Source: Selaginella moellendorffii
Lineage: Eukaryota; Streptophyta; Lycopodiopsida; Selaginellales; Selaginellaceae
Direction of reading: 5' to 3'
DNA length: 64,000 nucleotides
NCBI RefSeq assembly: GCF_000143415.4
Contig: NW_003314288.1
Coordinates: 930,735-994,734, forward strand
Both the position numbers and the translations under genes were made by a program. Below, in pieces: positions 24,209 through 36,479 of the stretch (the stretch's first letter is position 1; every line of letters starts with the position of its first letter). Under the pieces are notes generated by a model. It saw only the letters and a list, made by a program, of their open reading frames with translations. It did not search any database and was not told where the DNA came from.

Positions 24209-25254
24209 CCCAAAACGGAGCGCCCAGATTCAGATAATAAGCCTTAGTATGAAGACTTGCCGGTACCTAAACTCTTTGCTGATAGCAAATACCGCCTCAT
24301 GTTCCGGGAGCAAGGTGATGGCGGCTTGCGGCATGACCAACTTTGGGTTTGTGCTGCTAGAGCACGTTGAAGACGTGTGGAAGCTGGTGACAACGGCATT
24401 TGTTTCTTGCGACGTACTCACCAGTTCCTCGGCGACGTCTTCCTTCCAGATTTTTTGAGATTGTCGTGAGTGGTGACCTGCTTGCTCTCTCCTGTGACGA
24501 CTTCTTCCAGCCTCTGGTGCCCAACCTCAAGGTGGATGGAGCTAGCCCTACACAGTGTGTGTGTGTGTGTATCAACCAGCAGATGCACAAATCGTTGAGA
24601 ATTAGCAACAAGTGTGTATCATAGGCTTAGTACGTAATGTACTAGTGTACATGTACATGTGTTTCAGCTAAATATAATGGGCCAAATACACCGAAGAAAT
24701 GTGTATAAGAAGAGTAGAAACAAATTAAGAAATGTAAATTAAGAAGTGCAAAAGAAATGAAAATAAAAATTGTCCGTCCTCTCAGTTTGCTGAAATTAAG
24801 TTGGATTCAATTCTTCCACCTCCAAATATTGTGTGATTGAGTTGTAAGTTAATTAATAGTAGAAAATAAGAAAAAAAACAAACATTGAAAAATAGTGTTT
24901 GATAGTATCTTCTTTGCTTTTAGTTATTTATTTTCGAAAGAAAATTAGTGGGGGAGTGCTGGTAAAGATATCTTTGCCGTTCATTGGTGGTTAATTAAAT
25001 GAGCATGTTTAGAGATGTTTATAAGAGTTTAGCTCTGGACCAAGAGTTACCCGAAAATTAAAGTTCAAAATTAACGTTTTCCCTATTTGCACAATAACTT
25101 AAGCTAAAGTAATGTACTTACCCTTATTTTTTATGGGAAAATTATTAGTATTTTACGAAAAAGAAGGCGAATTTAGAGGATTCTTAACTGTTGGGGTCAT
25201 TTTATTTTAAGGGAAGTTGTTAAAAATTATTCCGGAAATATTTGAGAAAAGGCT
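24209..25254. other. 3' flank of PPR copy 1, no gene seen
   Basis: Non-coding sequence parallel to 53370-54360. Contains a short GT microsatellite (about 24557-24572), a tacatgtacatgt palindrome at about 24648, and AT-rich sequence. No frame with recognisable similarity. A long frame that appears to run through the N gap into 24247 is not a real C-terminus. Confidence 0.6.
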
Positions 25255-25790
25255 TTGGCGTGCCTGCGAAGAAGATCTGTGGCAGCAGCCGCGGAGATTT
25301 ATGAGGAGAGGCCTGAGGCGGTGGAGGAAGCAGGTAATCCGATTTTAGGGTTGGAAGAGGAAACAGAGCTCTGGGAAATGGGGCCGATCGAGCTGGATCT
25401 GGGCCTGCTCGTGCTCTATCTTCACCAACAGGAGGAGGAAGAGGTGCCCATGGAGGGAGAGGTGGCCATGGAGTGGGAGGAGGGCGCGGGTGGCCGGGGT
25501 TGGCCGCGGATCTCTGAATGGCCCCGGGAGGATTAGGCCATGGTTCTGAGGCGGCTCGAGGAGGGGGTGCCCCGGGAGGAGGAGGCCATGGTTCTACTCT
25601 AGGAGGAGGACGCCGCGGTTCTTCTCCGGGAGGAGGAGGCCATGGATCATCGCCAGGAGGAGGCCAAGCCTGGGTGGGAGGAGCCGAAGCCACAGCGGGA
25701 GGAGTCCAAGCCGCGCCCGGAGGAGCCCAAGCCACGTCCGGAAGTTCCCCTGGAGCACAGCGTGCCGGGAGCTCCAACTGCTTTGAGAAA
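25255..25790. repeat. GGAGGAG-rich low-complexity region next to transposase
   Basis: Purine-rich imperfect repeats around ggaggaggccatggttct and cccgggaggagg. They keep several frames open and give Gly-rich (plus) or Pro-rich (minus, 25220-25777) peptides. It might be an N-terminal low-complexity exon of the Harbinger-associated gene, but this cannot be shown. The same region at 54388-54741 is joined to a fucosidase fragment instead, with the copies diverging after acgtccgga (25743/54741). Confidence 0.7.
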
Positions 25791-25836
25791 CAGAGATGGC
25801 GGTGAGTTTACATTTCTTAGGTTGCATGCATGCTGA

Positions 25837-26097
25837 GTGATTGAAAGCTCCCGGCAGGGTCATGAAGAAGAGGGAGATGACAGCGTCCCCGATCTGGAAC
25901 AAGATCCGGATGCTCACATGGAGGAGCTGGCTGTCCAGTTTGTGGATACCTCGGGTTTTGCTGCACCTGCTGCTGCGAAGAGAACCCGGGGAAAGAACTG
26001 GAACCATGCTGAGACCATGCTCCTGATTGATCTCGTTCGGGAAAAACATCTCGCGAAGATTGCGGGGGAGGGAGGAGCAGCCAGCATGTTCTCATGA
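25837..26097 (+). pseudogene. Trihelix/Myb-like DNA-binding segment next to the Harbinger transposase
   Basis: The frame carries GKNWNHAETMLLIDLVREKH, the start of a trihelix/Myb-SANT-like domain (Trp, then E-x-LLIDL). PIF/Harbinger elements usually pair a DDE transposase with a Myb-like protein, or carry such a segment at the N-terminus. The frame ends at a TGA at 26095 before a complete three-helix domain. An intron or a truncating mutation may follow. Confidence 0.5.
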
Positions 26098-27475
26098 CGA
26101 AGACACAGCGCATCTTTCACCCTTTTGCTTTAGGGTTTAAATGCACATTGCGGATGACAAGAGCCCCGCTGCCTGAGGAAGAAGACCGTGAACTTGAGGT
26201 TCGTCGGGCTGTGATTGGGAGGAGGTTTTGCATCGGCCTGTGGTGGGTGAAGCCTCGAAATGTCACCACCTGGAGTAAGTTTTCTTTGGAGTATTACGAT
26301 GTGGGGAGGTGGAAGAGGAAACTTCAGATGGTGAAGAGGACGTTCTTCACCATTTGTGGCATGCTGGAGAGCGAGATCCGGAAGCACGATACCGGTTGGA
26401 GGAGTGTGGTGCTGGTGGACAAGCTTTTCAAGAACACAGATTACTTGGATCTGGCAGACAAGTTCGGCATCGGGGAGTCCACAGCTCATGAGATTTTCAT
26501 GGACACTACTGTGGCGATTGTCAAGTGTCTCAGGTACAAGATTCATTTTCCTTCAACCGCCAAGGAGGTTCGAGCTGTTGCTGCTGGCTTTCGACAAGTG
26601 ACAGGTACATTTTCTTATGTTTTTTGGATTGTTATAAGTTTTGATGACCAATAGGAACCCGACTGCCTAATGTTGCTGGAGCGATCGACTGTACTCCGAG
26701 ATCATCCGACCTACTAGACTGGACGGCAAGAGCTACTACGATCGGAAGCAGCGTTACTCGGTCATCTTGCAAGGGGTTTGTGATGCCCAGAAGAGGTTCC
26801 TCAGTGTCTACGCTGGGTGGCCAGGTATGTTTCTTTGTGTGTTGTGGATGGTTCTAAAATGTTCTTTTTGCTTTCAGGACGCGTCCACGACATGAGGGTT
26901 TTTCGTAATTCAACCCTCAGGAACAAGATTGTAGCAAGGGAGCTGCTGACATCGCCCGTGGTGTTAGCATATGACGATAGGATCAAGCCATACCTAGTGG
27001 GGGACAAAGGGTACCAACTCCAGATTCCACACACAAGTAAGTCTTCTTCATTCTACTTTCTTTTGTTCACTTGTTTTGGTTGTTGCTCAGCTCTGAACCC
27101 GACACCATCCAAGGCAGCTTTCAACCTTCATCACCACCTTGCTCGGATTGTTATTGAGCAAGCATTTGGACTTCTTAAAATGAAGTTCAGATGCTTGGAT
27201 CAAAAACAAAGGATCCAGCCAAAGTACCTTCCCAACATCATCAAGAGTTGTTCTTGATTGATGTTGGGGAGACTGATCTTTGGGCGGACATCCAAGCTTG
27301 GAGGAAAGAGGTGAAAAGGCTCAAGGACCAGGACCTCTTTGTTGATTACAGTGATCCTGAGCAAGCGGAAGGGGAGCCTCGTGAGGAGTTGCACAGTCCA
27401 GAGGATGTGAAAGAGGTTAGAGAGAACCTCACGTTTTCCCTGTGTCTTTGCCAGTGGCGTTCGTGTTTGCTTTGA
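26098..27475 (+). pseudogene. PIF/Harbinger (HARBI1-like) DDE transposase, broken
   Basis: N-terminal helical region at 26280-26600 (KRTFFTICGMLESEIRKHD, LADKFGIGESTAHEIF) resembles HARBI1/DDE_Tnp_4 proteins. Putative introns at 26605-26654 and 26825-26878 separate it from the catalytic part. That part holds PNVAGAIDCT (first Asp), RVHDMRVF, LVGDKGY (second Asp, about 27000) and VIEQAFGLLKMKFR (Glu, about 27155). A one-base shift is needed near 26690 between AGAIDCT and RPTRLDGKSYYDRKQ. Another is needed near 27250, where the usual LHN motif is lost. A tail frame (27191-27475) continues the C-terminus. The element is therefore probably inactive. No terminal inverted repeats were identified. 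Confidence 0.75.
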
Positions 27476-29235
27476 AATTTGCCGGGATATAATTCTAAGC
27501 ATTTGAATTTGAATTTGAAATTTCAAAATTTGAATTAAGTGAATTTTAAGTGTTCGAATGCATTGTTTTAAAGTGCGAATCCGAGGGTGTTTTTCCACTT
27601 AAATCTAAGACATGTGCGAATGCAAAAGTCCTTATAAGTTTACTTTGCAACACAAATTTTTTCAATGTGCGAACCCAACTTTCTTAATTTTTAAAGTGGG
27701 TCGCTTAAGTTTTTTTTCACTGCGAATTGGTTCTTTCTCAACATAAAAGATAATGTTTTGCCAAGCTTGCCACAACCACTGGCAACCTTGATTGCCAATG
27801 ATGTTGTCCTTGGCTGTGGTATCTATAACCATACAGCTAGGGCCAAAGTTACACCACCAATGGCCCATAGCAAGCACAGCCATGGTGGCACAAGGTCTCG
27901 GCCATGGTTAGCACTACCTTGGCTGCCCTTAGCCGTGGCATAGCCATCTACTAGAGGAGCTAGAGGAGAGCTGTTGTAGGAGGAGTGCTAGAGGAGTTGG
28001 AGGAGAGCTGTTGCACGAGAAGTGCTGGAGGAGCTGGAGAGCTGTTATAGGAGGAGTGCTGGAGGAGACTCGGGGTTTTCGAGGAGCTAAAGGGTGAGAA
28101 ATAATGATTTGATGAAAATAAAAAAGAAACTGAAAAATCCAAGAGTAGGATTGGCAAAAGTACAATGTGGAAGAGAGTTGTTGCAGGAGGAGCACTAGAG
28201 GACATGGAGGAGAGTTGCTACAGGAAGAGTGTTGGAGGGAGGAGATATGTTGCATTGCAGGAAAGTAAGAGCCACTAGAGGAGTTGGGTACTCATTTTAA
28301 TGCATTTTTTTATTCATATATAATTTTGAATTTTAGTACTTCTTGTTTATCTCTCAAAGAGTTCAACTAATGCTTTTGTATCAATTTTATTCTTCCTAAA
28401 GCAAATAGTGAAGAATATAAGGAAGAAGTCCTACACTCTTGCAATACTAAAATCTTGCAAACTTTCCTTTAAGAACATTATTACTAGTCAAAAAGTTCAC
28501 TTTTTTTGAGTAGTCTGATGTGTTTGTCTTTATAGCATGTCCATAAACAGAAAACAAGGAACTTTTTACTTGCTCCTCATAGTAAAGTATCACAGTGATA
28601 GAAGAAGTTTGAGCTTCTTCTCCATGCCATGGGCAACAATATAATCAAGTGGCTGTAGTAATTGATACAAAAGTTCTCCTGGATCTTGCTTGTTAGGCTG
28701 GCGTGGCTAAGACACTGATAAAGGTAAGTTCTGCAAAGAATTAAGGTTTTGCTGGATTGTCCTTACTGGGCTTACAGTTAGATCATGGGTGATCAGGAGC
28801 TCACAGTTTTGCACAAGATTTGATCAAACATGTTTCTTCCTTGAGCTAGGATCCTTGATCTTCCATGGGTGGTGATCAATGCATTCACAAAAGATGCCGG
28901 AATGAAATCCAACAGCTTAAGCACTTTCAAAAGACTCCCATTTTAGCCATTTGCAGTGATCATTGCATTCCAAGAGACCAAGGTCCTCTTGCTCAAAACT
29001 TCCTGCTATGCTCATGATCACATTTCCAAGATTGAGCTCCATGTTTCTAGAATTCTTCTGTGAATCGTCACTTCTTTCTCATACTGCACAGGTCACAAAT
29101 CACCCACGAAATCACCTCATGGAGGCTGCAACACTCAATAGTTCTAGGACTGGCAGACAAGGACAGCCACTGCCCCTTACGTGGGGAATGTGCACATTAC
29201 AGAGGTTCGTTTCTGTTTTCCAGTCTGTCTTTTAA
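27476..29235. other. Intergenic stretch with no clear gene
   Basis: 27480-27730 holds short direct and inverted aatttgaattt-type repeats and a recurring gtgcgaat motif. 28260-29235 is AT-rich, with no frame I can assign. Possible short exons of the following RRP5 fragment may lie in 28960-29230 (for example the 90-codon frame at 28963), but I cannot match them to S1 domains. Confidence 0.4.
27948..28250. repeat. Imperfect GAGGAG minisatellite
   Basis: Units of about 33-48 bp built on gtgctggaggagctggagagctgt are repeated about four times in 27948-28075, with a decayed block again at 28170-28250. Open frames on the minus strand (27929-28255) encode Ser/Leu-rich peptides and look like repeat artefacts. 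Confidence 0.7.
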
Positions 29236-31233
29236 CTCCTCAAATGTCATGATCATTATGAAGAAGGGAACCCATTGAGAAAATACAGTGTTGGGCAGAC
29301 TGTTCGAGCTAAAATCCTTTCAAAACGCAAAACCAGCAGAAAGCACAGAAATGCTGCCACTTTGGATTTATCTCTACGTCCATCTGAGCTTGCAGGTCTA
29401 TATGGTGGCCCTTTGAATTAGCTTACTTATCATGACTTGCAGGAAACGATGCTGCATGCTCAGTGATTACTGACCGTAACCATTGAACAGTCGATTATCA
29501 GATACGTTCAAGAAGTAAAGGACAACTGGGCATGGCTAGTCCTCTCACCCCATCTTAAAGGCTGCCTTTTTATACTGGACACGTCTGACGATCCCTCGGA
29601 GCTTGAACGTTTTAAAGAGCGCTTCAAAGTCGGTGACCCGTTCCAGTGCCATATAAGAAGTGTTAACCACGAAAGGAAGCATGTGGATTTGTCTCTACAC
29701 CTGAAAACAAGTGACGAACAATTCAAGAAAGGCGACCTGTTAGGCCGACGAATCACACGAGTTTTTGCTGGTGTTGGCAGACATACTGTGCAAGGCAGAT
29801 GGGAAAGTATCAGAAAAGTTCATGTAACGATACATGGATTGATGACCCAGCCAGTTTATTTTTCGTAAGGTCTTGGATTTAAAACGACCAGGGAGGGGAA
29901 AGATGGGCTTGGAACTTTCAGTAAGTTGGTGGACGTGGTGGTTTTGAGTCCCTTCCGAGCTATCAAACACTTGAAAGGTAACTTCCGAGATTTGCATTAA
30001 ATTTTTTTGACTCTGCATCCAATGCTCGTATTGTCAATTCCGTGTTGGAACGTAAGCAAGATATGAAGTGCAAGTAAGCAGAAACCTTGCATGCTGTGGA
30101 CGTGACTTGTTTTTGTGTTGCAGGGTTTTGTCAAGAATGTGATGGAGAAAGGTTGTTTTGTGGTCCTGGCACCTTCACTTGAAGCTAGAATTCAACTGAA
30201 GAACCTATCGAACTCGTTTGTACAAAACCCTGCAGAAATGTTTCCACCAGGCAAGGTGATATCGGGAAGGTATGAACTTTTCTCCATATGGAAGTGTTTG
30301 CTGATATCTTCTTCTTCGTCAGAATTTTAAGCATCGAGCCATTGTCTGGGCACATTGAAATGTCTTTGGTGGCAACAACATCACAAGATTCAAGTGGCTG
30401 GAAGAAGTTTGGTGCTGGAGAGATCATTAGTGACCGCATACACAACATTGAAGCATTTGGGATCTTCATCAGCCTTGCCCAGAGCGATGTGGTAAGCTCT
30501 CTCTCTATCTTGGTTTCAAGTTCTTAGTCTGTGCTCCAGGTTGCTTGTGTCATGTCTCTGAAGTGTCTTACGATTTTATTCAAGACTTGTCAACAACTTA
30601 CAAAGTCGGCCAATGGGTTCAAGTAAAGATTCTAAAGGTGAGAACGAAAGCTTTAGTAAAACCACAGGGTTATGACCCTGAGGATGGCATCAAGCCGATG
30701 GAGGAAGAAGCTATAAATGAAGAGCCTTCAAAGACAAATGCGCTCATGGATAATGATGAGAGGGAGGAGGAGGACTACTTGGATCTGGCATCAAAACGAT
30801 TCCCACAGCTATGCATGGCGATCCACTCTCAACAAAGACGTTGAGGATACAGTGCCAATTGACTCGAAAGAGCAGAGTTACTTCTTGTTTATATTTACTC
30901 TTCTCATGTCCTGCTTCTCAACAGGGAGGCTGCAGCAAAAGAGAAGTTATTACAGAAGGACCAGCCTCCAGAGACCAAGGACGACTTTGAAAGGCTTGTA
31001 GCAGCGTCACCAAATAGTAGCTACATGTGAATCAAATGCATGGCTTATTGGTTGTGTCTTGCGGACCTGGACAAGGTGCGAGCAGTGGCTGAAAGGTAAC
31101 ACTCTACTCGCATTTGATTCTATTTTTCTTGAGGTGTTACAATCCAAGCTCTTTTTTATAGGGCATTGGAGAAGATAATTTATCAAGAAGAAATGGAAAA
31201 GATGAACATATGGATGGCTTATCTCAACCTAGA
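29236..31233 (+). pseudogene. RRP5: RRP5/PDCD11-like rRNA biogenesis protein, decayed partial gene
   Basis: RRP5 acts in early pre-rRNA processing through arrays of S1 RNA-binding domains and C-terminal HAT repeats. Several S1 pieces are visible in order: YSVGQTVRAKIL (about 29285), an exon at 29490-29780 (RYVQEVKDNWAWLVLS, DLLGRRITRVFAGVG), GFVKNVMEKGCFVVL (about 30121), LSIEPLSGHIEMSL (about 30329) and GLCHVSEVSYDFIQDL (about 30540). Then come VAASPNSSYM (about 31000) and the HAT-like segment LEKIIYQEEMEKMNIWMAYL (about 31165-31225). Short introns with gt...ag fit between pieces. In-frame stops, including TGA where the family has Trp (about 31027), a missing N-terminus and loss of all sequence after 31233 mark it as a pseudogene fragment. 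Confidence 0.7.
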
Positions 31234-31400
31234 GAAGCATTTGAAGAGCAAATGGCAATTACTTTAGGTGGTTATAATGATCATGGAAACTACTATAGTA
31301 AGCATGCTTGTGTTCGGGGATGGAGATCAAGGGTATGGTAGAAGACCTCAATGTTTTGAGTGCTAATGTTAGGGATATATTACAACAAAGTGTGGCAATT
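31234..31400 (+). pseudogene. Older retroelement relic (zinc knuckle), left part
   Basis: Just before the inserted gypsy element the frame reads GRRPQCFEC, then stops, then GYITTKCGN: a damaged gag zinc knuckle (CX2CX4, His changed to Tyr, X4C). The relic resumes after the insertion at 36146. Confidence 0.5.
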
Positions 31401-31586
31401 TGTTACAACATGGTCAACATCGGTCAAAGGGAGGCTCAAGGGTTTATAAAGGCATGTTAGGTAAGGAACTTAAAAGTGATGGCACAAAAGAGCTTTTGAG
31501 GTAGCTTGGGGGTGGTTGGGTTCAAGAGGAGGTGTAGTCTAGTCTAGGAAGACTAGATCGTTGATTCTTCATGCCGGGTCATAACA
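31401..31586 (+). repeat. 5' LTR of family B element
   Basis: Starts TGTTACAACATGG and ends ATAACA. It shares gtcaaagggaggctcaaggg, ggtagctygggggtggt and agtctaggaa blocks with the 3' LTR (35925-36145), but carries small deletions, so the two LTRs have diverged noticeably. Confidence 0.85.
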
Positions 31587-34500
31587 TTAGTATCAGAGGC
31601 GTTGGCTGACTAAGTTGAACATTGGAATCCTATTGTTGATGGTAGTGCCGATGATGGTGCTGACAGAGCTGCAGAGGTTTGGACCATGGAAGATGTTGCT
31701 CACGAGCTGTGAACTTTTAATAAAAATCAGCAAGAGATGCAAGACAAGATGTATGGCATGATGGGGTACCTTGCATGAGCGTGTTGAGGCACTTGAGGTT
31801 GGTTGTGATGGCACTCCAAGTAAACATTCCTTAGTGGATTAACTCAAGATTCTAACCTTTTTTGGTGGATGAGTGTCTAACTTGGTTAGCCAATGTGAAG
31901 AAGTTCTTGGTTGCTAGAAGAACTCTAGATGCAGAGGCTTTAGTGGCTATTCTAATGGTTTTATGTGATGTGGGTCTTTGGTGGTGGAATTAGTTTGAGG
32001 AGTCACCATTAGTGTTTATGATGGATGAGTTTAAGGCTGCTTTCCATTTACGTTTTGCCCTTCACTATGACATGAAAAATGTTCATACTGAACTTTAACA
32101 TTTTCAGCAAGGGAAAATGAAGCTTGGGGACTATATTGAGAAGCTAACTCATTTAATTAGTTGTGTTCCAACGAAGGATCTAGATCAGAACAAGTCCTAC
32201 TTTATTGATGGCCTTCATAGTGAGAGCATGTGGCAACACTTGCGTCATTCTCAGCCTACAAAAAGTTTGGAAGAGCTCTTTGATGCTGCTCGTTGACTTG
32301 ACAATGACAAGTATAAGTCTCACAAGTGTTTGAGGAGTCCTTCTGTTGAGAATCGTCGTGATGATCATTGTGAACACAAGGATGGGAATAAACATCACAA
32401 GCTGAAGTCTATGGTGGCTACTTTAGGTACACAGGGGTCAAAGAAGCAGAAATTCTTTGTGAAGAATTATAAACAAGGTCGTCATCATTGTGGCAAATTA
32501 AGACATTACGAAGCTGATTGTCCATAGTGAAGAGCAAACAACATAGTAACAAGAATGGCCAATCTTCTACAAATAGTAAGTCAGATACTAAGAAGTTGCA
32601 AACTTTGTAGCGTAAAGATGACGAGCACGACCATTTTGGTTGGAGGAAGAGGCTTTCGATTGTTGCTCGTCAACTTAACTATGTGTGAAACAAGATAAAG
32701 ATCGGAGACACTCGTGCATCAGTTTTAATGTTGGAGGGCATGTTCTATAGCGGTTCAATGTGGATTTTACTGGATAGTGGAAGTGATGACAACTTTGTTT
32801 CCACAAGTTTGTTGAAGAGCATGGCCTGGTGACACAAGGAGTTCTTTCATATATAGTAGAAAGTGCAACTATCTCTACTCAGCATTTCGATACTTGTCTA
32901 GAAAGGCTAGAAGTGTTGGTTGGCAAAACTACACTTGTGGAGGTTTTTTATCTCGTGTGGATCTCATTCTTGGGATGCTATAGTTAGTGAAGGTGGATCT
33001 GGAGATAAAGTGGAGTATTAAGTATGTCTTATTGGAGTACAATGACGTTAAAAATGTGTGGTTTGGAGAGGGAGTTCAACCTCCAGTTGTTATGCTCTCC
33101 GCTACATCTTTGAAGCGGGCTTGTCGTAATAAAAAAGCACTTGCTGTTTGTTCATGACTTGGGGGACCAAGCCATGTGTGGAGGAGAGGTAGCAATGCAG
33201 ACTATACTCAAAGAATTCTCTAATGTTTTTTCCTCTAAATTTCCTTATGGATTGCCTCCATTACAAAGTGTGGAGCATGGGATTACATTAGAGCCGAGGA
33301 CATGGCCAATTTACCAACGTCCATTTCAATTGAGTTATGCTGAAGAGCAAAAAGTTTAACAAGAAGTCAAGGAGTTACTTAAGTTTGGATTTATTTAACC
33401 AAATAACCCTTCATTTGGTGCTCTAGTTTTGCTTGTGAAGAAGGACGGTTCAATGAAGATGTATATTGACTACCGTGCCTTGAACAAAAAGACCATGAAG
33501 GATAAGATACCGATGCCACATGTGGATAATATCTTAGACAAGTTTGGTGAAGCACGAGTGTTTACTAAGATTGGTTTGAGGAGTGGATATCATCAGATTG
33601 CCATGGATGATGCATTTATCTCCAAGATGGCATTCAATACGAGTTTCGGGCATTTTGAGTTTACAGTTATGCCATTTGGTTTGACGAATGCACTAGCCAC
33701 ATTTACTCGGTTGATGACAAAGGTCTTTAGCCATTATCTTTATGAGTTTGTGGAGATTTTCTTGAATGATATTCTTGTTTTCAGCAAGAATATAGAGGAG
33801 CATAAGGTGCATTTGTGCAAGGTTCTTTTGTTACTCCGTGATAACAAACTTTATGTGAAAAAGAGAAAATGTGGGTTTGGAAAGTTGAAGGTAGAATATC
33901 TAAGCCATATTATGACATCCAAGATCCAAGGAAGGTGGCTATAGTGGAGAATTGGCCTACACTAATTTCAGTGGCTAAGTTACGCAATTTCCTTAGTATG
34001 CTAGTTACTACCGATATTTTCAGCATAAGTTTGCAGAGGTGGCTATTCCTTTGACACGATTTTTGCACAAGAACGTGCCATTTGAGTGGAAGAAGCCACA
34101 TGAGGATAGTATTGTGGCATTGAAACGATTGTTAAATGAGGCTCTAGTGCTTTGCATTGCTGATCCATCAAAACCTTATGAGGTGACATGTAATACGAGT
34201 GGTTATGCACTGGGAGGAGTTCTCATGCAAAAGGGACAGCCTATTGTATATGAGAGTCAAACTTTGAATCTAGCGGAGCAACACTATTGTACATATAAAC
34301 AACAGTTACTCTCCATAATTCATGCTTTGTGGACGTGGCAGCATTATCTTTATGGTGTAGTGTTCACGGTGTTGACAGATCACAAACCCCTTATATATAT
34401 CTTTTCATACAGAAGAAGTTGAACATTAGGCAAACTTGTTGGATGGTCAAACTCATGGAGTTTGGGGAGTTTCCTATTGAGCATCATTCCGGAAAATTGA

Positions 34501-35924
34501 ATGTGGTGGTAGATGCTTTATCTCGTGTTTGCCATATGATGGCGTTACAAATATGGTTTTGTTATCATTTGAGTAAGGTGGTTAGCGAGTTTGGGTAGTT
34601 GGTTGAGTGTGCTCAAGCGCAAGATTCTTGTTGCAAGGCCCAGATGGAAGCACTTTTCTCATTGGTGGATGGGATTCTTTACTACAATGGCCATGTGTAT
34701 TTGCCATAGATGGATGTGTTAATTACTTAGGTTTTATTTCACTATCATGATCGTCCAGAGGCTAGTCATTTTGGAGGGAAGAAGACATATAAGTTGATTA
34801 AGCATAATTTTTATTGGAGGAATATGAAGGATGATATCCTCGAGTACTATAAGTCATGTGAGCTCTGTCAACAGGTAAAGGTGCCATGGGAGAAGTCGGG
34901 AGGACTTTTGCAACTTCTACCTATTCCTTAAAGTATCTCTATAGACTTCATCATTTGTTTGCCACGAACACAGAGGCAAAAGGAGGAAATATGGGTTATA
35001 GTTAATCGTTTGACGAAGTATGTGCGGTTGTTGGCTCTTCAGAAGAGTGTCACTGCCTTAGACTTGGCTACAGTATACTTGGAGAAAGTTTTTCCTGATT
35101 TTGGTTTGCCGGAAGACATCATTAGCAATCGAGATTCAAAGTTCACTAGTGGATTTTGGAAGAGTTTTGCAAAGGCTATGCAAGTGACTCTGAAACTCTT
35201 GAGTGGAGATCATTCTTAGACGAATGAGTGTGTGAATCAGGTGGTGGAGGATATGCTATGCTATAGCATTGGTCAAAGGCAGGAATAATAAAATCTATAT
35301 CTTCCATTGGTGCAATTTGCCTATAACAATAGCCAACACAGTGGAACCAAGCTAAATCCTTACTTTGCCATGTTTGGAAAGCATCCTTGAATAGTGGTGG
35401 AGTTGAACATTTAAATAAGGATGTTCAAAAAAAGCTTGATTTAGAGGCGATTGATCTGGCCACAAAACTTGATGAAATTCTGGTAGTGTGCAAATGGAAT
35501 TTGTAAGCAACTTAGGACAGAGTAGAGAAGTTTGCTAATGAGCATTGCTAATTCTGGGAATATAAGGTGGGTGATCTTATCTTTGTGCGAATGATCTTTT
35601 TGTCAAGTGAGTAGTGGAACACCTTAGTGCCTTTGTGGAATGGGAAGAGTGATAAATTTTCTCATCGGTATGTTAGTCTATATGAAGTGCTGGAGTGCAT
35701 TGGTAAGGTGGCTTATCAAGTGCGGCTGCCAGCTAGGGTGAAAATTCATCCGATATTTTATGTTAGCTAATTGAAAGGTATACTATCTCGGAATGATAGG
35801 CCCAATGCCTCTTTGATGTATATGGCTATGGAAGATGGATCAAGAGCTTGAGCAGGGTTCTTTAGAAAGGGTGATTACCGGTACAACTCATCCTTGGGAC
35901 AAGGACTTTGTTGGGGGGAAGAAT

Positions 35925-36145
35925 TGTTAGGCACCAGCTTTGACCACATGGTTAATGTCAGTCAAAGGGAGGCTCAAGGGTTTATGAAGGCATGTCAGGA
36001 TAAAAAATTTAACCTACCCTAGGGCTCACAGTGAGAGGAGCTTTTGAGGTAGCTCGGGGGTGGTTAGGTGGTGAGGAACCTCAAGAAGAGGCATAGTCTA
36101 GTCTAGGAAAATTAGATTGTTGACTTTTTGTTCCATGTCATAACA
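35925..36145 (+). repeat. 3' LTR of family B element
   Basis: Starts TGTTAGGCACC and ends CATAACA, followed by the target duplication caatt. An inverted copy of this LTR together with the same right flank is present at 59371-59600. Confidence 0.88.
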
Positions 36146-36475
36146 CAATTGTTGTTCATGATGTGAGGAATATGATGGATGGGGACATAACATTGGAACT
36201 TGTGCCATGCTAAAAAATATTCTTATGCTCTTTTGACATTTATGGATAATAGCATAACATGCAATATAGAATTAATGGAGGATGAGTAGTTTATATCTGT
36301 TTTTGCTGGAGTCATAAATAGTATAAATGTGATGATCTTGGTGGACTTTGGCTTACCAATTTCCTCTATTCAGTGTTTAATTGTTTGAAGTTTCATTATA
36401 GAAAGTCCCTTGTACTTGACCTTTATGACTTTTTTTTACTAATCATAAGTCATCAGTATAGATATTATGTATGGA
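36146..36475 (+). pseudogene. Older retroelement relic (zinc knuckle and protease), right part
   Basis: Continues the relic of 31234-31400. A second zinc-knuckle-like run ends in GTCA near 36195-36215. At 36290-36390 the frame FAGVINSINVMILVDFGLPI resembles a retropepsin (VDSGA changed to VDFGL). The inverted duplicate at 58980-59370 preserves the knuckle better (CEEYHE, stop, GHNTGTCAKC). It directly abuts PPR sequence at about 36480. Confidence 0.5.
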
Positions 36476-36479
36476 AACG

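Larger units (their letters stand above)
31401..36145 (+). mobile_element. Ty3/gypsy LTR retrotransposon, family B, with TSD caatt
   Basis: Bounded by identical caatt at 31396-31400 and 36146-36150. 5' LTR 31401-31586, primer-binding-like ttagtatcagagg at 31587-31599, 3' LTR 35925-36145 preceded by a ttggggggaagaat polypurine tract. Domains in order: gag (about 32040-32530, zinc knuckle ending CGKLRHYEADC), protease (LLDSGSDDNFV, about 32770), reverse transcriptase (33420-33960), RNase H (34040-34540; DHKPLIYIF at about 34378), integrase (34700-35330) and post-integrase region (to 35850). The polymerase active site reads FLND (33759-33770) instead of FLDD, and many stops are present. Dead, but structurally complete. 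Confidence 0.9.

Noticed and set aside
23563-24247. Open frames crossing the N gap
   Set aside because: Codons over N are meaningless. Sequence after the gap matches the 3' flank of the paralog, not its C-terminus.
25220-25777. Proline-rich 185-codon minus-strand frame
   Set aside because: Mirror of the GGA-rich repeat on the plus strand, with no independent sign of coding.
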